Origin: Gloeopeniophorella convolvens | Taxonomy: Eukaryota; Basidiomycota; Agaricomycetes; Russulales | DNA length: 64,000 nucleotides | Assembly (NCBI GenBank): GCA_022496205.1 | Contig: WTXD01000003.1 | Span: 1-64,000 of the forward strand | Reading direction: 5' to 3' | In this document: in pieces, positions 49,225 to 59,937 of the stretch | Layout of the letters: the number at the start of each line of letters is the position of its first letter | How positions within the stretch are numbered: position 1 is the stretch's first letter | Program-made: the position numbers and the translations under genes | Notes under the pieces: generated by a model | Database searches by the model: none | The model's input: only the letters and a program-made list of their open reading frames with translations | What the model was told of the DNA's origin: nothing

Positions 49225-49930
49225 CTGGCTGCTCAGAGGTAGCTGTGCGATGGTACTTATGTGGGAGGGTCGCTGTAGCCTATGAACAGCATACAGCACA
49301 GCCTTCCTTCCCTATTGCAGCAGGAAAGCCATAGGCTCGATTCAGTTAAGGGGGCGCAGGGCCTGCCAGGGCAGTGGCACGGACTATAAACATTGAACAT
49401 AGCGTCTGAACACCGTGTGGCGAGTCACTAGTCAAGCGTTGGCAAATGTTAAAATCGACATGGAGCGGCGATGATCGACACGGCCAGCGAGGTTTTGAAA
49501 AGTGGTGGGAACGACGCCATAACCGAAAATGTCAACAAAACACTACAAAATAGCGGGGTGCAATCGGCCTGCCGGGGCGCCGCGTGAACCACAAGCTCGC
49601 GCCCGGCGCTCTTCGGCGCTAGTCTCCGTTGCCGACCTCGCCCAACCGCATCAGAAGACAGGGGCCTACGATGAATAAGGACCGGAGCGTGCCCTGGCAC
49701 AGAACATGCCCGCGCGGCGCAGCAGTGGACGCAGCCTTGTGCAGCAGCCGGGGGGCCAGTACTAGTACGTGGGCGCTCCAGCGAGCATATATAATTGCAA
49801 GCGCCCCGTCCCTGCACTGGGCGCGCCGCAAGATATCCTCGTGCGAGCTCGGTCACTGTGAATCAAATATACCCAATACTTCGGTAATGTGGAATACAGC
49901 CATACAGTCATGAGAAGTTACAGTCATCCC
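49225..49930. repeat. NLR copy D 5' flank and leftover sedolisin upstream sequence
   Basis: 49225-49500 is the NLR upstream module. 49620-49710 matches the stretch before the sedolisin pseudogene at 15.31-15.40 kb but is followed by linker instead. A TATA-like CATATATAATTG lies at about 49785-49796. The linker, shared with 18.9-19.07 kb, runs to about 50010, where similarity to other units ends. Confidence 0.55.
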
Positions 49931-50728
49931 CTACCCAAGAGCAACCTCATCGTTGATGTGACCATGATTATACCCGTACGCAGGGCATTGTTCCCCTCCG
50001 AATCGGTATTGTCGCGCTGCGCACTGGATCACCGACGCGTTCCCTGAAGCCCGAGCTGCGCTCTGTCCTCCCCGCCGTCGTTCTCCAGTCTCGCTCGTGC
50101 CAAGATAGCCGGACTGGAACGCGCCGGGAGGTTGATGCGCTGCAGACCCGGCCGAGCGGTACGTGGACTGAGACTGAGGCCGAGCCGACATGGGCGACGG
50201 CAGTGGCGTCAGGAATACATCGCTTGACTGCGCACGCGCCGTCGATGCTGATGGCACGCCCAGCGAGCCCGCAACGGGGCTGCTGGGCAGCCGGAGCATC
50301 AGAAAGGGAGCGGGCTCGGGCTCTTCGATGACCGGCGAGAGCGACCCGGAGTTGATGAGGACTCCAACACGCGTCCGCTGTGGGCGTGGCGGTGGGCCAC
50401 GCCAAAGCGAAGAGAGATCCCCGGGATGAATAACGAGCGCAGTGGACTCGGCCTGCTCTGGCGGTGCAGATGGCGCGGGCGGTAACTCCAGCACGCAGCT
50501 GTCGATGTACTTTGTCGAGTCGGGGGGTCGCACAGGCGGCAGGGTCCTGAACGTCTCTCGCTGGTACTCATTCCGAACCGGCCGCGGTTCCAACGCTATG
50601 CGGGATGCCCGGCGCTCGGCCGGGGGTTCTTCCGGATACGAGGGAAAGATCTCGGGTGACCAGAACCCGAGCGGGTTCATTTCTGTGAATCTTGGTGCTG
50701 GTGGTTCTTGTACGACGATTGGGGGCAA
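49931..50728 (-). CDS. Pro/Ser-rich open frame, probably the C-terminal tail of the DUF6535 gene
   Basis: The frame of 265 codons has coding-like composition (EIFPSYPEEPPAERRAS, LPPVRPPDSTKYIDS, VLINSGSLSPVIEEPEP) and overlaps the end of the DUF6535 reading frame by about 50 bp in another phase. A small intron or a one-base indel near 50.70-50.80 kb would join the two. Its last codons (RFGGEQCPAYGYNHGH) lie inside the amplicon linker, so the original 3' end seems to have been replaced at the amplicon border. No ATG context shows it to be an independent gene. Confidence 0.4.
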   Translation of the reverse strand: MPPIVVQEPPAPRFTEMNPLGFWSPEIFPSYPEEPPAERRASRIALEPRPVRNEYQRETFRTLPPVRPPDSTKYIDSCVLELPPAPSAPPEQAESTALVIHPGDLSSLWRGPPPRPQRTRVGVLINSGSLSPVIEEPEPAPFLMLRLPSSPVAGSLGVPSASTARAQSSDVFLTPLPSPMSARPQSQSTYRSAGSAAHQPPGAFQSGYLGTSETGERRRGGQSAARASGNASVIQCAARQYRFGGEQCPAYGYNHGHINDEVALG

Positions 50729-53178
50729 GAGTCGGTTATCGGGCGGGGGAGCTGTGGCGGTGCAGCGTTCGGAGACGTATGTGCAGTTGAAGCAATCCGA
50801 GCTCGGGGTGCTGGAGTCGGGTTGGGGTTGGTCATAGCTTGGGGCTTCTGCGCCGTCTTCTTCTGGTCTAATGCATCGATGGCACGGGTGACCAGATCTT
50901 CGACATCCTCCGAACAGGCCTTCAGGTACTCCCAGAGTACCGCCCTCTCGTCTTGGGAGAATGTCGGATCGTCGACCGTTCTGACGATGAAGGGAACTAG
51001 TATCTCTGCCAGCTGCGTGACGAATCTTGTGGATCTGGACTCCGACGTAGCCGCTGCATGCTCGTTCTTCAAAAACCGTAGCAAGGCGACCAAAGTTGCC
51101 TGTGCCCTTTGCTCCCGTACGCCAGGCATAGCCACGATGGATGTGGTCACCAATCGAATTGTGTTGAGAACAGCATCGTGCTCAGATGCGCTCAACTGGG
51201 GCTTTAACGCAGCGGAAACCAGTTGCGCAAGATTGGCAATGTTTCCGGTCACCGCGATCCGCGCGATCATCACTGAGGTGTATGGCAAGCTCCAGTGAGC
51301 CAGAGTTTCGAATAGCAAGTCGCGAGAGGACTGGATCGTGGCTTCATCATGAATAAGTCGCAGCAAGCTTTGTGAGTGCAGGGAAAGGTATTGGGAAATG
51401 GGGGTGAGCACCGAAAGCCTCCCTTGATGGAGCTCAGACATCATGCGATCTTGATTGAATCTCGTCCATTCAATCTTGCCGTGCTGATTCTCCCATGTCG
51501 TTGTCAATAGGAGGAGATGCGTCTGCTCTAGACCCTCTGCACTGTTGGATGACGAGCTGAGTTCCCTGATGACGCTGATCATAGCTTTGAGCCAAGGTGA
51601 GAGCGTGTCCGAACGAAGGGTGCGAAGATAGTTCCTGACGTCCTCGAGAGTATTGTACTCGGACGGCCGGATCGTAAACGGGTCCGCAACTCCCTCATGT
51701 GCATGGGAAATGCCGCTCAACTTGTGGACTGCGTAGCGAGAGAGTTCGTGATATTCTGTGAATAATCTGGATAGGATGGTTGCTGATGTGCAGTGAGCGT
51801 AGAGGGCGATGGTGAAGTCGACGTTTTCCCGTAGCCCGGAAACGACTCCGAAGGCCTTTGGACCGAACGTGAGGCTCCATGTATGTAAGCTATTCGGGGG
51901 ATTCCAGCCTCGGGTTAAGGCGGTCAGAGCATTGAGGCCGATGAGCGCGCGCTTCCGCCTTTGGACCTTGAGCATCGCGACTGCGCCGGTGCACGTCTCC
52001 AGCAACTGGCAGATCCGGTCTCCGAGGCGATGATTCGTCAATAGGTCGTGCATGATGAGCTGCGCGTTCCTGACTTTGCTTGATGACAAGAACCCGGGTA
52101 CCCCTTCGATGAACGGCTCGAATTCGTCGTGCTCGGAAAGCGACCCCAGCGTCGTCGAGAGGGCGTAAACATCACGTGCCTCAGCGCCGAGCGACGAGCG
52201 CATAGCATACGCCTCCCGCCCTCGAGCAAAGTCGACCTTTCTGACTGTGATATGGGCGCTGTCGAAGTCACGGAAGTGTAAAGGTTTGATCCACTGCTTG
52301 ATGTGCCACATAGCGGCAGAGAATGGTGTGCGGAATGGACTGTGGTAGCTCCGGATCGGCAACCAACTGAGCACGATATACAGTGCACCGTAGAGGCACA
52401 AAACTGATACCGTGAGGTATGCGACCGTTTTGTTCGACGTAGCGATGTAGTCGTACATGCCCGCCATGAATAAGAAGACGGATACATGAAGAACGGCTGG
52501 AACAGCATCGACCACTAGGAAAACTCCTGACTTCTCGATGCCACGAAAAAGGAACGCCCGAATGCGGGCACGCTGATGTGGCGCTGAACGACGCTCAACC
52601 GCTTGGATGTAGTGACGCGCCCATTGCTGAATGAGGGTTGCGCACAGTGCGCAGAGTAGGCTGAGCAGCAGGCTGAGGCACCATAGTGCGTTGACACGAA
52701 GGGAAGCCCCCGTGGCCGGTGGGTTATGCACGGAAGGAATCGGGGGGATGGTGACGTGTGAGCCATTGGAGGCGTCCAATTGTAAAGAAATGCGTTGCAA
52801 GAGTAGGACGGTAGCATTTCCTGTGTCTAGTTGCAGGAGCTGCAGGCTCTCGATGAGGAACGCTGTGATGACTGCGGAAAAAAGGCCCGCCTAAGACCCG
52901 GTCTCAGTCGACTTCATCCCCGTAGGTGATTGTTACTCACGAAGATCAATATCCCATCCATGTCACCTTTCCAACTCTCCACCAGTGCTTTGTCTTGTTT
53001 TTGGCACTCATTGACATAAACCGACCATATCTTGCTTGAGCTCTCCCCGTAATCGCTGTTAAGCGAGTCCGAGGATCTGCCTTCGCTAAGAGTAAGTCAC
53101 GACCTATCATGCGTTTGGGCGAGGCATACCTTCAGCATTCATAGGCTTCTCTGGTGTGAAGTCTATGTGATATTCCAT
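50677..53178 (-). CDS. DUF6535 multi-pass membrane protein
   Basis: Members of this basidiomycete family are membrane proteins of unknown function. The start at 53178 gives MEYHIDFTPEKPMNAEG. After a short intron come SSKIWSVYVNECQKQDKALV and ESWKGDMDGILIF. A second intron joins to AGLFSAVITAFLIESLQLLQ, which is the DUF6535 hallmark. Hydrophobic segments follow: ALWCLSLLLSLLCALCATLI, VVDAVPAVLHVSVFLFMAG and LTVSVLCLYGALYIVLSWL. A long helical C-terminal region (about 600 residues) has no known domain and ends QHQDSQK. The total is about 800 residues without frame breaks. No functional partner is evident from the neighbours. Confidence 0.85.
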
Positions 53179-54016
53179 GGGGGAAGAAACGCGGTAGGAA
53201 GGGGGCGTGAGTATCCTATGCCTCGGCCAGAGGAGGGGCCGCCACCAACACGGCGGCTTGGTGATTCTTAACCTAGGATCCCCTTGTACGGTATTTGGGT
53301 TATAGTTACGAGAGCTGATTAATCAGATCTTCCCCATCGGTCGACGGCTTCTGGTTTCTCGAAGAGCAGTACCAAAGAAGGAACTGGGGTGACGCCAAAG
53401 ATCCAGTGACCAGGATTGGGTGAGGCGCGCACGTTGGTATGCATGAGACAGCATAAGCAGACTTGCATTGGGTAGAGTGGACGTAAAAGTTGATGGTCGT
53501 GCGGTGCGTGCGACTCGGGGCTCCGTGGCTTCGTGTTTCGAGAAGAATGGTGCGGAAGCCTGTGAATTTTTGAGAAATCTCACTGAGTGGCGAGGTTAGG
53601 CTGGAAATTGTATAGGAACCAAGACGAATATCGGTCTCCAACCCCGAGGGGAGCTGTGTAGGCTTTGGCGAGTTGAGAGCGTGAAGTGAAAGGGGAAGTG
53701 TCACTTCGGTGGTCGTTGTCGCGGAGTGACTTCTAGACCAGATAAAGACGTAATGGTGACCAAATAGCACAAAATGCTGGAGACAGTAAGATGCGCTATG
53801 TCCATGCTAGCCGCAATTTTTACTACTCAATCGACCAGGTGGAGGGTCAAGAGGTGTCTGGCTAGACTCGAGGCCGCGAGTGGTGCCAAAAATGAGGGGC
53901 GGCCGGCGAACATCGGGGGGTGAGACGCGTCACTACCCCGTAAGGCACCGTGGAATTACCCGATGCGGGGGTTGAGGCCGGGATAATCAAGGGATAATGA
54001 TTCATGAATTACGGGC
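53179..54016. other. Divergent intergenic region
   Basis: It lies between the DUF6535 gene (minus) and the hypothetical gene (plus), so it holds both promoters. A minus-strand open frame of 154 codons (53306-53770) lacks any recognisable domain and may be chance. Confidence 0.5.
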
Positions 54017-55935
54017 TTGGACGAGCAACACTCCAAAAGTCCAGATGATCTCGAGCACGCTCCTTCTTCCCCAACATCCATCATGTCCTGGACCACTACA
54101 TCCCCCACCGTCAGCCCCTCGATCTCCCCGTCGCACACAGCGGCTTCCAGTCCAACTCAGTCCCGCCGTGTGCACCAACGCAGGGGTTCTACCACCGCAA
54201 CCGACCCTTGGGGTGCCCATATCGACCTCAACATGAATCCAGGTCGCACTACGTCCTGCAAACTGACCATCGTACGCGTCAACCCGACGCCACAAGTCCA
54301 ACTCGATGAACGGCCGCCCTCGCCTCAACATCGCCGACATTTTGGGTTGGGCGCCCATTCCCAGAACGTTCATAGACGCCACGTCCACACGCCCTCTCAT
54401 GGTAGTACAGCGAAGCCCGAGAATACACGCATGAGCTTTGCATCCGCATCCTTTGCACCCGGATCTTCCAATGGATCGCGGTCGAGTAGTCCCACGCATG
54501 GACATAGTCACCGCCATAACTCTTCTGCATCGAAGCCTCGCCTCTCCGCGGATCAAATCGTGACGCTCGCTCAGCAGTCCTGTCATCCCCAGTCTGCGCC
54601 TTCTTCCCCACGCACACCTGGAGGAGGCCTCCCTGTGGCCCAGCCGACCCCCGCATCATTCACCGCTATCCCCGATGACGTATTCTTACCTTTCGTGGAC
54701 CGAGCGGACGAAGTCAAGATCCTCTTCACGTCTCCTCAACCTGGCGCCAGACTGTTTGCTCTTCTCGCCCAGACGTTCCCCCTTCGCCCTGCTTCCGACT
54801 CCCCCGTCGCAGATGAGGCTGTATTTAACACCGACCCCAGACAATGGTCCTCGACTCAACTAGAGTACTGGATGAAGCAGGTTGACCGTGACATCGCCTC
54901 GGACGAGATCTGGGTCGGCCTCATTCGACGTTGCATACTTTCGCACAGCGAACTCATCTGGGAACGAATCAAAGGTGCCCTCGGTGTACCGCCCGAGCTC
55001 GATCCCAACGACTTCGAGCAGGACCCCTTCACTCTGGACCACCCTCTCGCATTCAGTGATTTCGAGCATAATGTTCCCTCGGAAGTTATCGCATCACCCA
55101 TCGAGCTTCATCCACTCCATCCCGAAGTATCGGCACCCAGGTCGGAACCCGTGTCGGAGAACAGCGAGTCAGCTCCTGCCTCGGTCGCAGCCTCAGCGGA
55201 GGCGGAGGCCCCTTCCCCGGAACCTGGTCTCTCAATCGAACCAGTGCTTATGGCTACATCACCTTCAGTCGATCATGACCACCCGCCAACACGTCTTGGC
55301 GCCCATCGTATGCACGACATTTCTGAGGACGTTCAAGGCGAATCCGATGATAACGAGGGCGAAGCCAGGGCCACAGCCCCCTCACCTCCTCGCGAGATTA
55401 TCCAGGGCCTACGCATCTCGACTGTACCTGCGTCGCCGGGGCTCTTCGCGAGCGATTCGTCTTCAGTGCCGACATTGCGCGCGCTGTCCATGTCGTCCGT
55501 GAGCCAATCGACCCAGGTCCTCGACGAGCATGCGTCGCCGCTTCGCCGTAGTGGCTCGATGAGCAGCACGCGCGGTAGGCGCTGGAGCTACGCAACTTCC
55601 AACACCAGCAGCGAGGGATACGATGTCGTCGGCGAGCGCGGGCCGGGAAACCCGCTGTTCCCAACCAGCTTCGCCAGGCTCGCCTTGGGGCCGACGCTCA
55701 CCGCCAAGTATGTTTCTTCACCCTCATCAATGATGTGTTGTATTGACCGTCCTTCAGCAATCCCGCATTGCGTTCCCCTCACCCTCCTCCCGCCCCAGCA
55801 TTCTCGAACCCGGACGCAATTCGCGCGGGTATTCTGCGCGGAAGACGCGGTGTACCGAGCTGGGCGGAAGGTTGGGATCCATCGAAGCACGAGTACGCCA
55901 TCACCGGAAGCGAGAGCAGCGTCGGTGGCTTCTAA
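54017..55935 (+). CDS. Conserved-looking Ser/Pro-rich hypothetical protein
   Basis: No known domain. The start at 54017 gives MDEQHSKSPDDLEHAPSS. Exon 1 (to 55707) and exon 2 (55758-55935) join across a 50-nt GT-AG intron within TAN-NPALRSPHPPP. The spliced protein has 622 residues and ends RGVPSWAEGWDPSKHEYA, TGSESSVGGF. The first 190 residues are low-complexity and Ser/His-rich. A compact folded part follows (AIPDDVFLPFVDRADEVKIL, FALLAQTFPL, WSSTQLEYWMKQVDRDIASD, WVGLIRRCILSHSELIWERI), then a long Ser/Glu/Pro-rich tail. The clean frame and good intron make it a real gene. The function is unknown, and a cytosolic or nuclear regulatory protein is only a guess. Confidence 0.83.
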
Positions 55936-56508
55936 TTTCCAGACACTGGCCACCAACGGACGCGATATTTTTGGCAAATCTGGTAAATAATCCCAAAATG
56001 TGCATACGTTCTCCTCGACTCTGGCATCACACCATTCATAAATACCCATGACACCATTTACTTTCTCACATCGCTGTTGTTGTCCACGGATCTGTTTGTT
56101 GTTTGACTTTCTGTTGTACCATTCTGGGGTACATAGATACACGGGTACATGAATTCTTCCTCCATTTTTGTAAATTCCTTGTCTGTAGACGGGGAGCGTG
56201 TGCTGCATTAGTACCGGCGGTATTCTGAAATCACTTGACTCCTTGATATCAGCGCTTATGGATTGTGCGGGACGTGGGCTACTCTATATAAAGACTGCGC
56301 TAGGTCCAGCCACAGTACATCCAGCTCCTGGTCTGAGCCTCGTACTTAGTCGTGACGGAACGACTCCCGTTTTCTCACAAATCAAGAAATCGAGGTCTCA
56401 ATTAACCGACACATGTTTATTGGTACAGGCAGCGCTCAACGTGAATCATCATATAATACGCCGTACTATACGCGATGCCATTAGCTACTCACTCGGCGGG
56501 AATACCAT
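55936..56508. other. Convergent 3' intergenic region
   Basis: Between two converging genes. AT-rich, with no gene, repeat or RNA recognised. Confidence 0.5.
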
Positions 56509-58032
56509 TCAAAATCTGTTCCGAGTGCAGCGCTTGCATGCGAGAATATGACAATTCCCGCAACGCTGTAAAAGAAGCTTATCAGGATTTCTCCCGCAAC
56601 AGAAGCACGAGACTCGTACCATCAAGAAGTCAGGTAAGCTGTGGCGGCACTCCTCGCACATGCCCCCGCCACGGCGGTATGTCCAGGAATGGAACGCGCA
56701 ATCGTGGTCCACGCGCAACCGCTCTACCGCCTCCTGTACCCACCTCTCACGGAGGGCGGGCTGCGCTGCAAGAGCACGGTGCCCGTGCTGTTCGGACACG
56801 CCGCTCCGCGTCGACGACCAGGCGGTGCTCGTCCCACTGATCGCACGTGCATGTCCGCCACGGCGCGGCGCAGCGATAGCAGAACTCCGCGCGGCAGCGG
56901 CACGTCATGTGGTAGCACCCGTGGTGCAGCTCGACAAGCGTGCCGCAGCCGGGGCACATCTGCCAGCCCTGCTCGCGAGCGAGTGCGTGGATTGCCTCGA
57001 GGTCGGCGTCGGCATCGATAGCGCATGGCTTGCCTGCATGGGAGACGGCGCGGCAGGTGGTACAGATGGGGATGCTGCAACGGAACAGGCGATGCTGGAG
57101 CGCGTCTTGTCTGCGCGTCCGACGAACGCGGCGCAGGAGGTCCTCTGGCAATAGACGCACTCTTTGTGGGGGACGCTGAACTCCGCTGCAGCTGTATGAT
57201 AACGGTCTTGCGCAGCTGGTGCCAGTAGCTCGATGAAAGTCCCCTCGGGGAGCGGCTTCTGGCAGCAACGCACAGGGAGGAGCGTCTCGTCGGATGCCGC
57301 AGCAGTTACCAGGTCTACGAGGCAGGTGCGGCAATAATCATGACCACAAGGCGCGCGGTAGCTGCGGCTCCGAATAGGCAGGCTGTCTCCGCAAATGATA
57401 CATTCTATCTTGGCATTAGAGCCCGAGGCGCTGGTCCCAGGCGTCTGCAGAGCTTCTGGAAGGGGGCTGGTACGAGTTGTGCTCCTCCCAGCGGGGATAG
57501 AAGGGAGTCCGGAGATAGTGCTGCTCTGCATCTGGCGCGTCCTGAGGTGACCTGTCTTGACATATCCGGAATGGGAGCTTCCTTCGACCTGGACATCATC
57601 AGTAAACACGGTCTTTTCAACAGAATGTGCAAGTAAATGACAATAGTTTTCGGGAAATGTCGCGCGAAACCGCTGCCTGAGAGTCCGTTTGGCTTGGAAG
57701 TGCCTGTCCCCTTTCCTGAGCGAGCGCCGCGACCGGTCATCTTCTTCGGCCTGGATAACGGTGACAAAGGTCGCAAGAACTCTTGATCTTGTTCGAGGGC
57801 ACGGTCTACGCTACGGCCAGAGAATCGTGTAGAGAGACCTCAAATTCGCCAGAACAGCAAGCTGCGTCTGTATAGCAAGCTCTTGGTCGGATGGAGAGGC
57901 ACCGGCGCGGCCCTTTCCCTTTTGCAGGAATGCGGCCTCCTCGAGGTCAGAGACGCCAAGCTGTGCACAAGGGAAAAGTTGCAATTCTGCATCAGTGTCG
58001 AGATGTGAATCGGGGTGGACGAGGAAAGCCAT
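56509..58032 (-). CDS. RBR-type (RING-IBR-RING) E3 ubiquitin ligase
   Basis: RBR ligases pass ubiquitin from E2 to a Cys in RING2 and then to substrate. The start at 58032 gives MAFLVHPDSHLDTDAELQLF and LGVSDLEEAAFLQ. RING1 is IECIICGDSLPIRSRSY, APCGHDYCRTCLVDLV, LLPVRCCQKPLP. After KECVYCQRTSCAAF comes the IBR end FRCSIPICTTCRAVSHAG. Then RING2 is WQMCPGCGTLVELHHGCYHM, TCRCRAEFCYRCAAPW, with the catalytic-type Cys in HMTCRC. The tail is LRVDHDCAFHSWTYRRGGG, MCEECRHSLPDFLM, spliced to RCGNCHILACKRCTRNRF. The frame changes near 57830-57750 and near 56805 without convincing introns, so these may be one-base errors or an unresolved gene model. Confidence 0.8.
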
Positions 58033-59937
58033 GGCTGATAAGTGGCGCGACGCGTGACGGGGTGAAACTGAATACGAGTTGGCTTTTAAGAGTAGGTTGC
58101 CTCAAGCGGCCTGGAGCTGCAGCTCGTGTCGTAGTACTGCGTGGATCATGCGGGGAATGCGCAGCTCCGAAGAACCGTAAAAGGACTCTGGAGTACGCAT
58201 TATGCACTTTGCCATACCAAAGATCAGGACACTGATTAGAGGCATACGCCGCCGTTGAGCTTGTCGCACATGTTAACATGTGCAAGTCGTGGACCATTGT
58301 CATAGTGCTGCAGGAAACACAAGAACCCTTTGCGGTACTCTGGTTCGAGCAGATCCACTGGCATTCGGTAACTACCCAAGCTGTAGTAGTCAGGATTCAG
58401 GGTGACCGCCTGTGGCTCGTTTCGAATGTGCTTACATGTGGTAGACGGGAGGACAATAAGTCTATATAAAAGACGAAATGATAGTACGCGATAGAGCTTC
58501 AACAGTCTCCGTAAGTACCAGTAGAAAGTTGGCGCAGAGCTTCGAGGCAACTTCAAGTTGAAGCCTCAACTTCTTCTCTCTCACCATTACGCACATGACA
58601 TGCATGACTCATCTGAGCCTTCGGAGGTGCCTCCGGAGTCCGAACGGACGAGTCGGTCCGGATTCGGCCGCAACGGCGTCAAATCAATAGCCCGATTCGT
58701 TGGCCGGTAGCCGCCGGCCCCCGCTGCCACAGGTTGCCACCCTGCCTTTTTCCCTGTCCGTAGTGCTACGCAATCACAAGCTGGCACCGATGCACCGATT
58801 TCACCGCAGGTTGTTTTGAAAGATCACGAAACCTCCCTCCAAGTCGTCCAAGACAATCTCGGATCATCTCGCCAATCCCGAGCACCCCGTCTTTGACCAG
58901 TGTCTCCTCGATCCTCGGTCTATCCGCGAGTACTATCACATCCGTTGCCTCGAAAAGCTCAAACCTTATCTCCAGCACACACACCTGCTCATGTCGCATC
59001 TGGGCACAGCCAGTTGCCATCATTCGAGACTCGAGTGTACACGTATGTATATATCGCTTTCGCAAATGCATCGCGCCATTCGGACGTCCGTACCCATCGG
59101 TTAAGAAATGTAACATGTGGTGGCACCGGGATGGGGTCTCGGCGACGCCAGGAAAGAAGCTGAACCGACATTGCTTCCGAGCAAGCAGAAGCTTATTAGG
59201 CATGCGATCAGACGGACGGGCGGCAGGCTGTGAACTGCTGTGAGCTTTTGACTGATTGCGTATTGGTGCCTTGCTGGTTGATCGAAGTCATCCATTCAGC
59301 CTCAGGACTGGCTCTGTGCTTTTCTGTGCTCGCCGCGCCAGTCGCAACTCCTGGGCCGCCACCGTCACGCGTCGTCCTTGTCACTGAGGTTACGATTGCC
59401 ACTCATACTTACTGAGTCCTACGCGAAATATTATCGTCGCTCCCAACTCGCGTCTTCGGCGTTGCAGACAGTGCAAGTCAAGTTGATGACCCTTACTGCA
59501 GTCCTTGCTGCCGGCCGTGTCCTGGGTCAGCAACGTACTTGCGAGATGCTTCCGGCGCTCCCAAAACGTAAGCAACTGGGCCAAGATCCAGAGGGTTGCC
59601 ATAAGCAATTCATCAATGACGGCGCAAATCGGTTCTGGGCGCGGTTCGATGCGAAAGTACAGACCTGATGGGGTGTGCTTACTCCGGCTTGCACGCTGCA
59701 AGCCTGCAAGACAGGTTAGCGACAGTTTTTCATTGGCTCCACTGGTCTCCGCGATCTGTAATCAATTAATAGCCACGCTCTTAGGTGTTCCCGTTGACTA
59801 ACTCACTACCGTAACTTCAAACTGCCTGCTGAATTACATTTATATCATGAAGCAGCGTCCCTGGTCCCTCCCCTGGTCCACTTTCCGTCGCATTTCCTTT
59901 TGCTTTGCCTCACAAACGCTGCAGCTATCATCTCCTA
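58033..59937. other. Long stretch without a firm gene
   Basis: A minus-strand frame at 58766-59203 (145 codons; VCVLEIRFELFEATDVIVLA, RPRIEETLVKDGVLGIGEMI) looks coding-like but is unrecognised and has no clear partner exon. Another at 58236-58556 is weaker. Near 59835-59845 the plus strand has TTTATATCAT about 100 bp upstream of the transporter ATG, a possible TATA box. Confidence 0.45.

Noticed and set aside
8300..50010. Retrotransposon or DNA transposon as carrier of the repeated units
   Set aside because: No reverse transcriptase, integrase, transposase, LTRs or shared terminal repeats seen at module borders; segmental duplication fits better.
53306..53770. 154-codon minus-strand frame between DUF6535 and the hypothetical gene
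   Set aside because: No domain, no clear promoter, and it sits in a divergent intergenic region; kept only as a note.
58236..58556. 106-codon minus-strand frame upstream of the RBR gene
   Set aside because: Composition not clearly coding and no family recognised.
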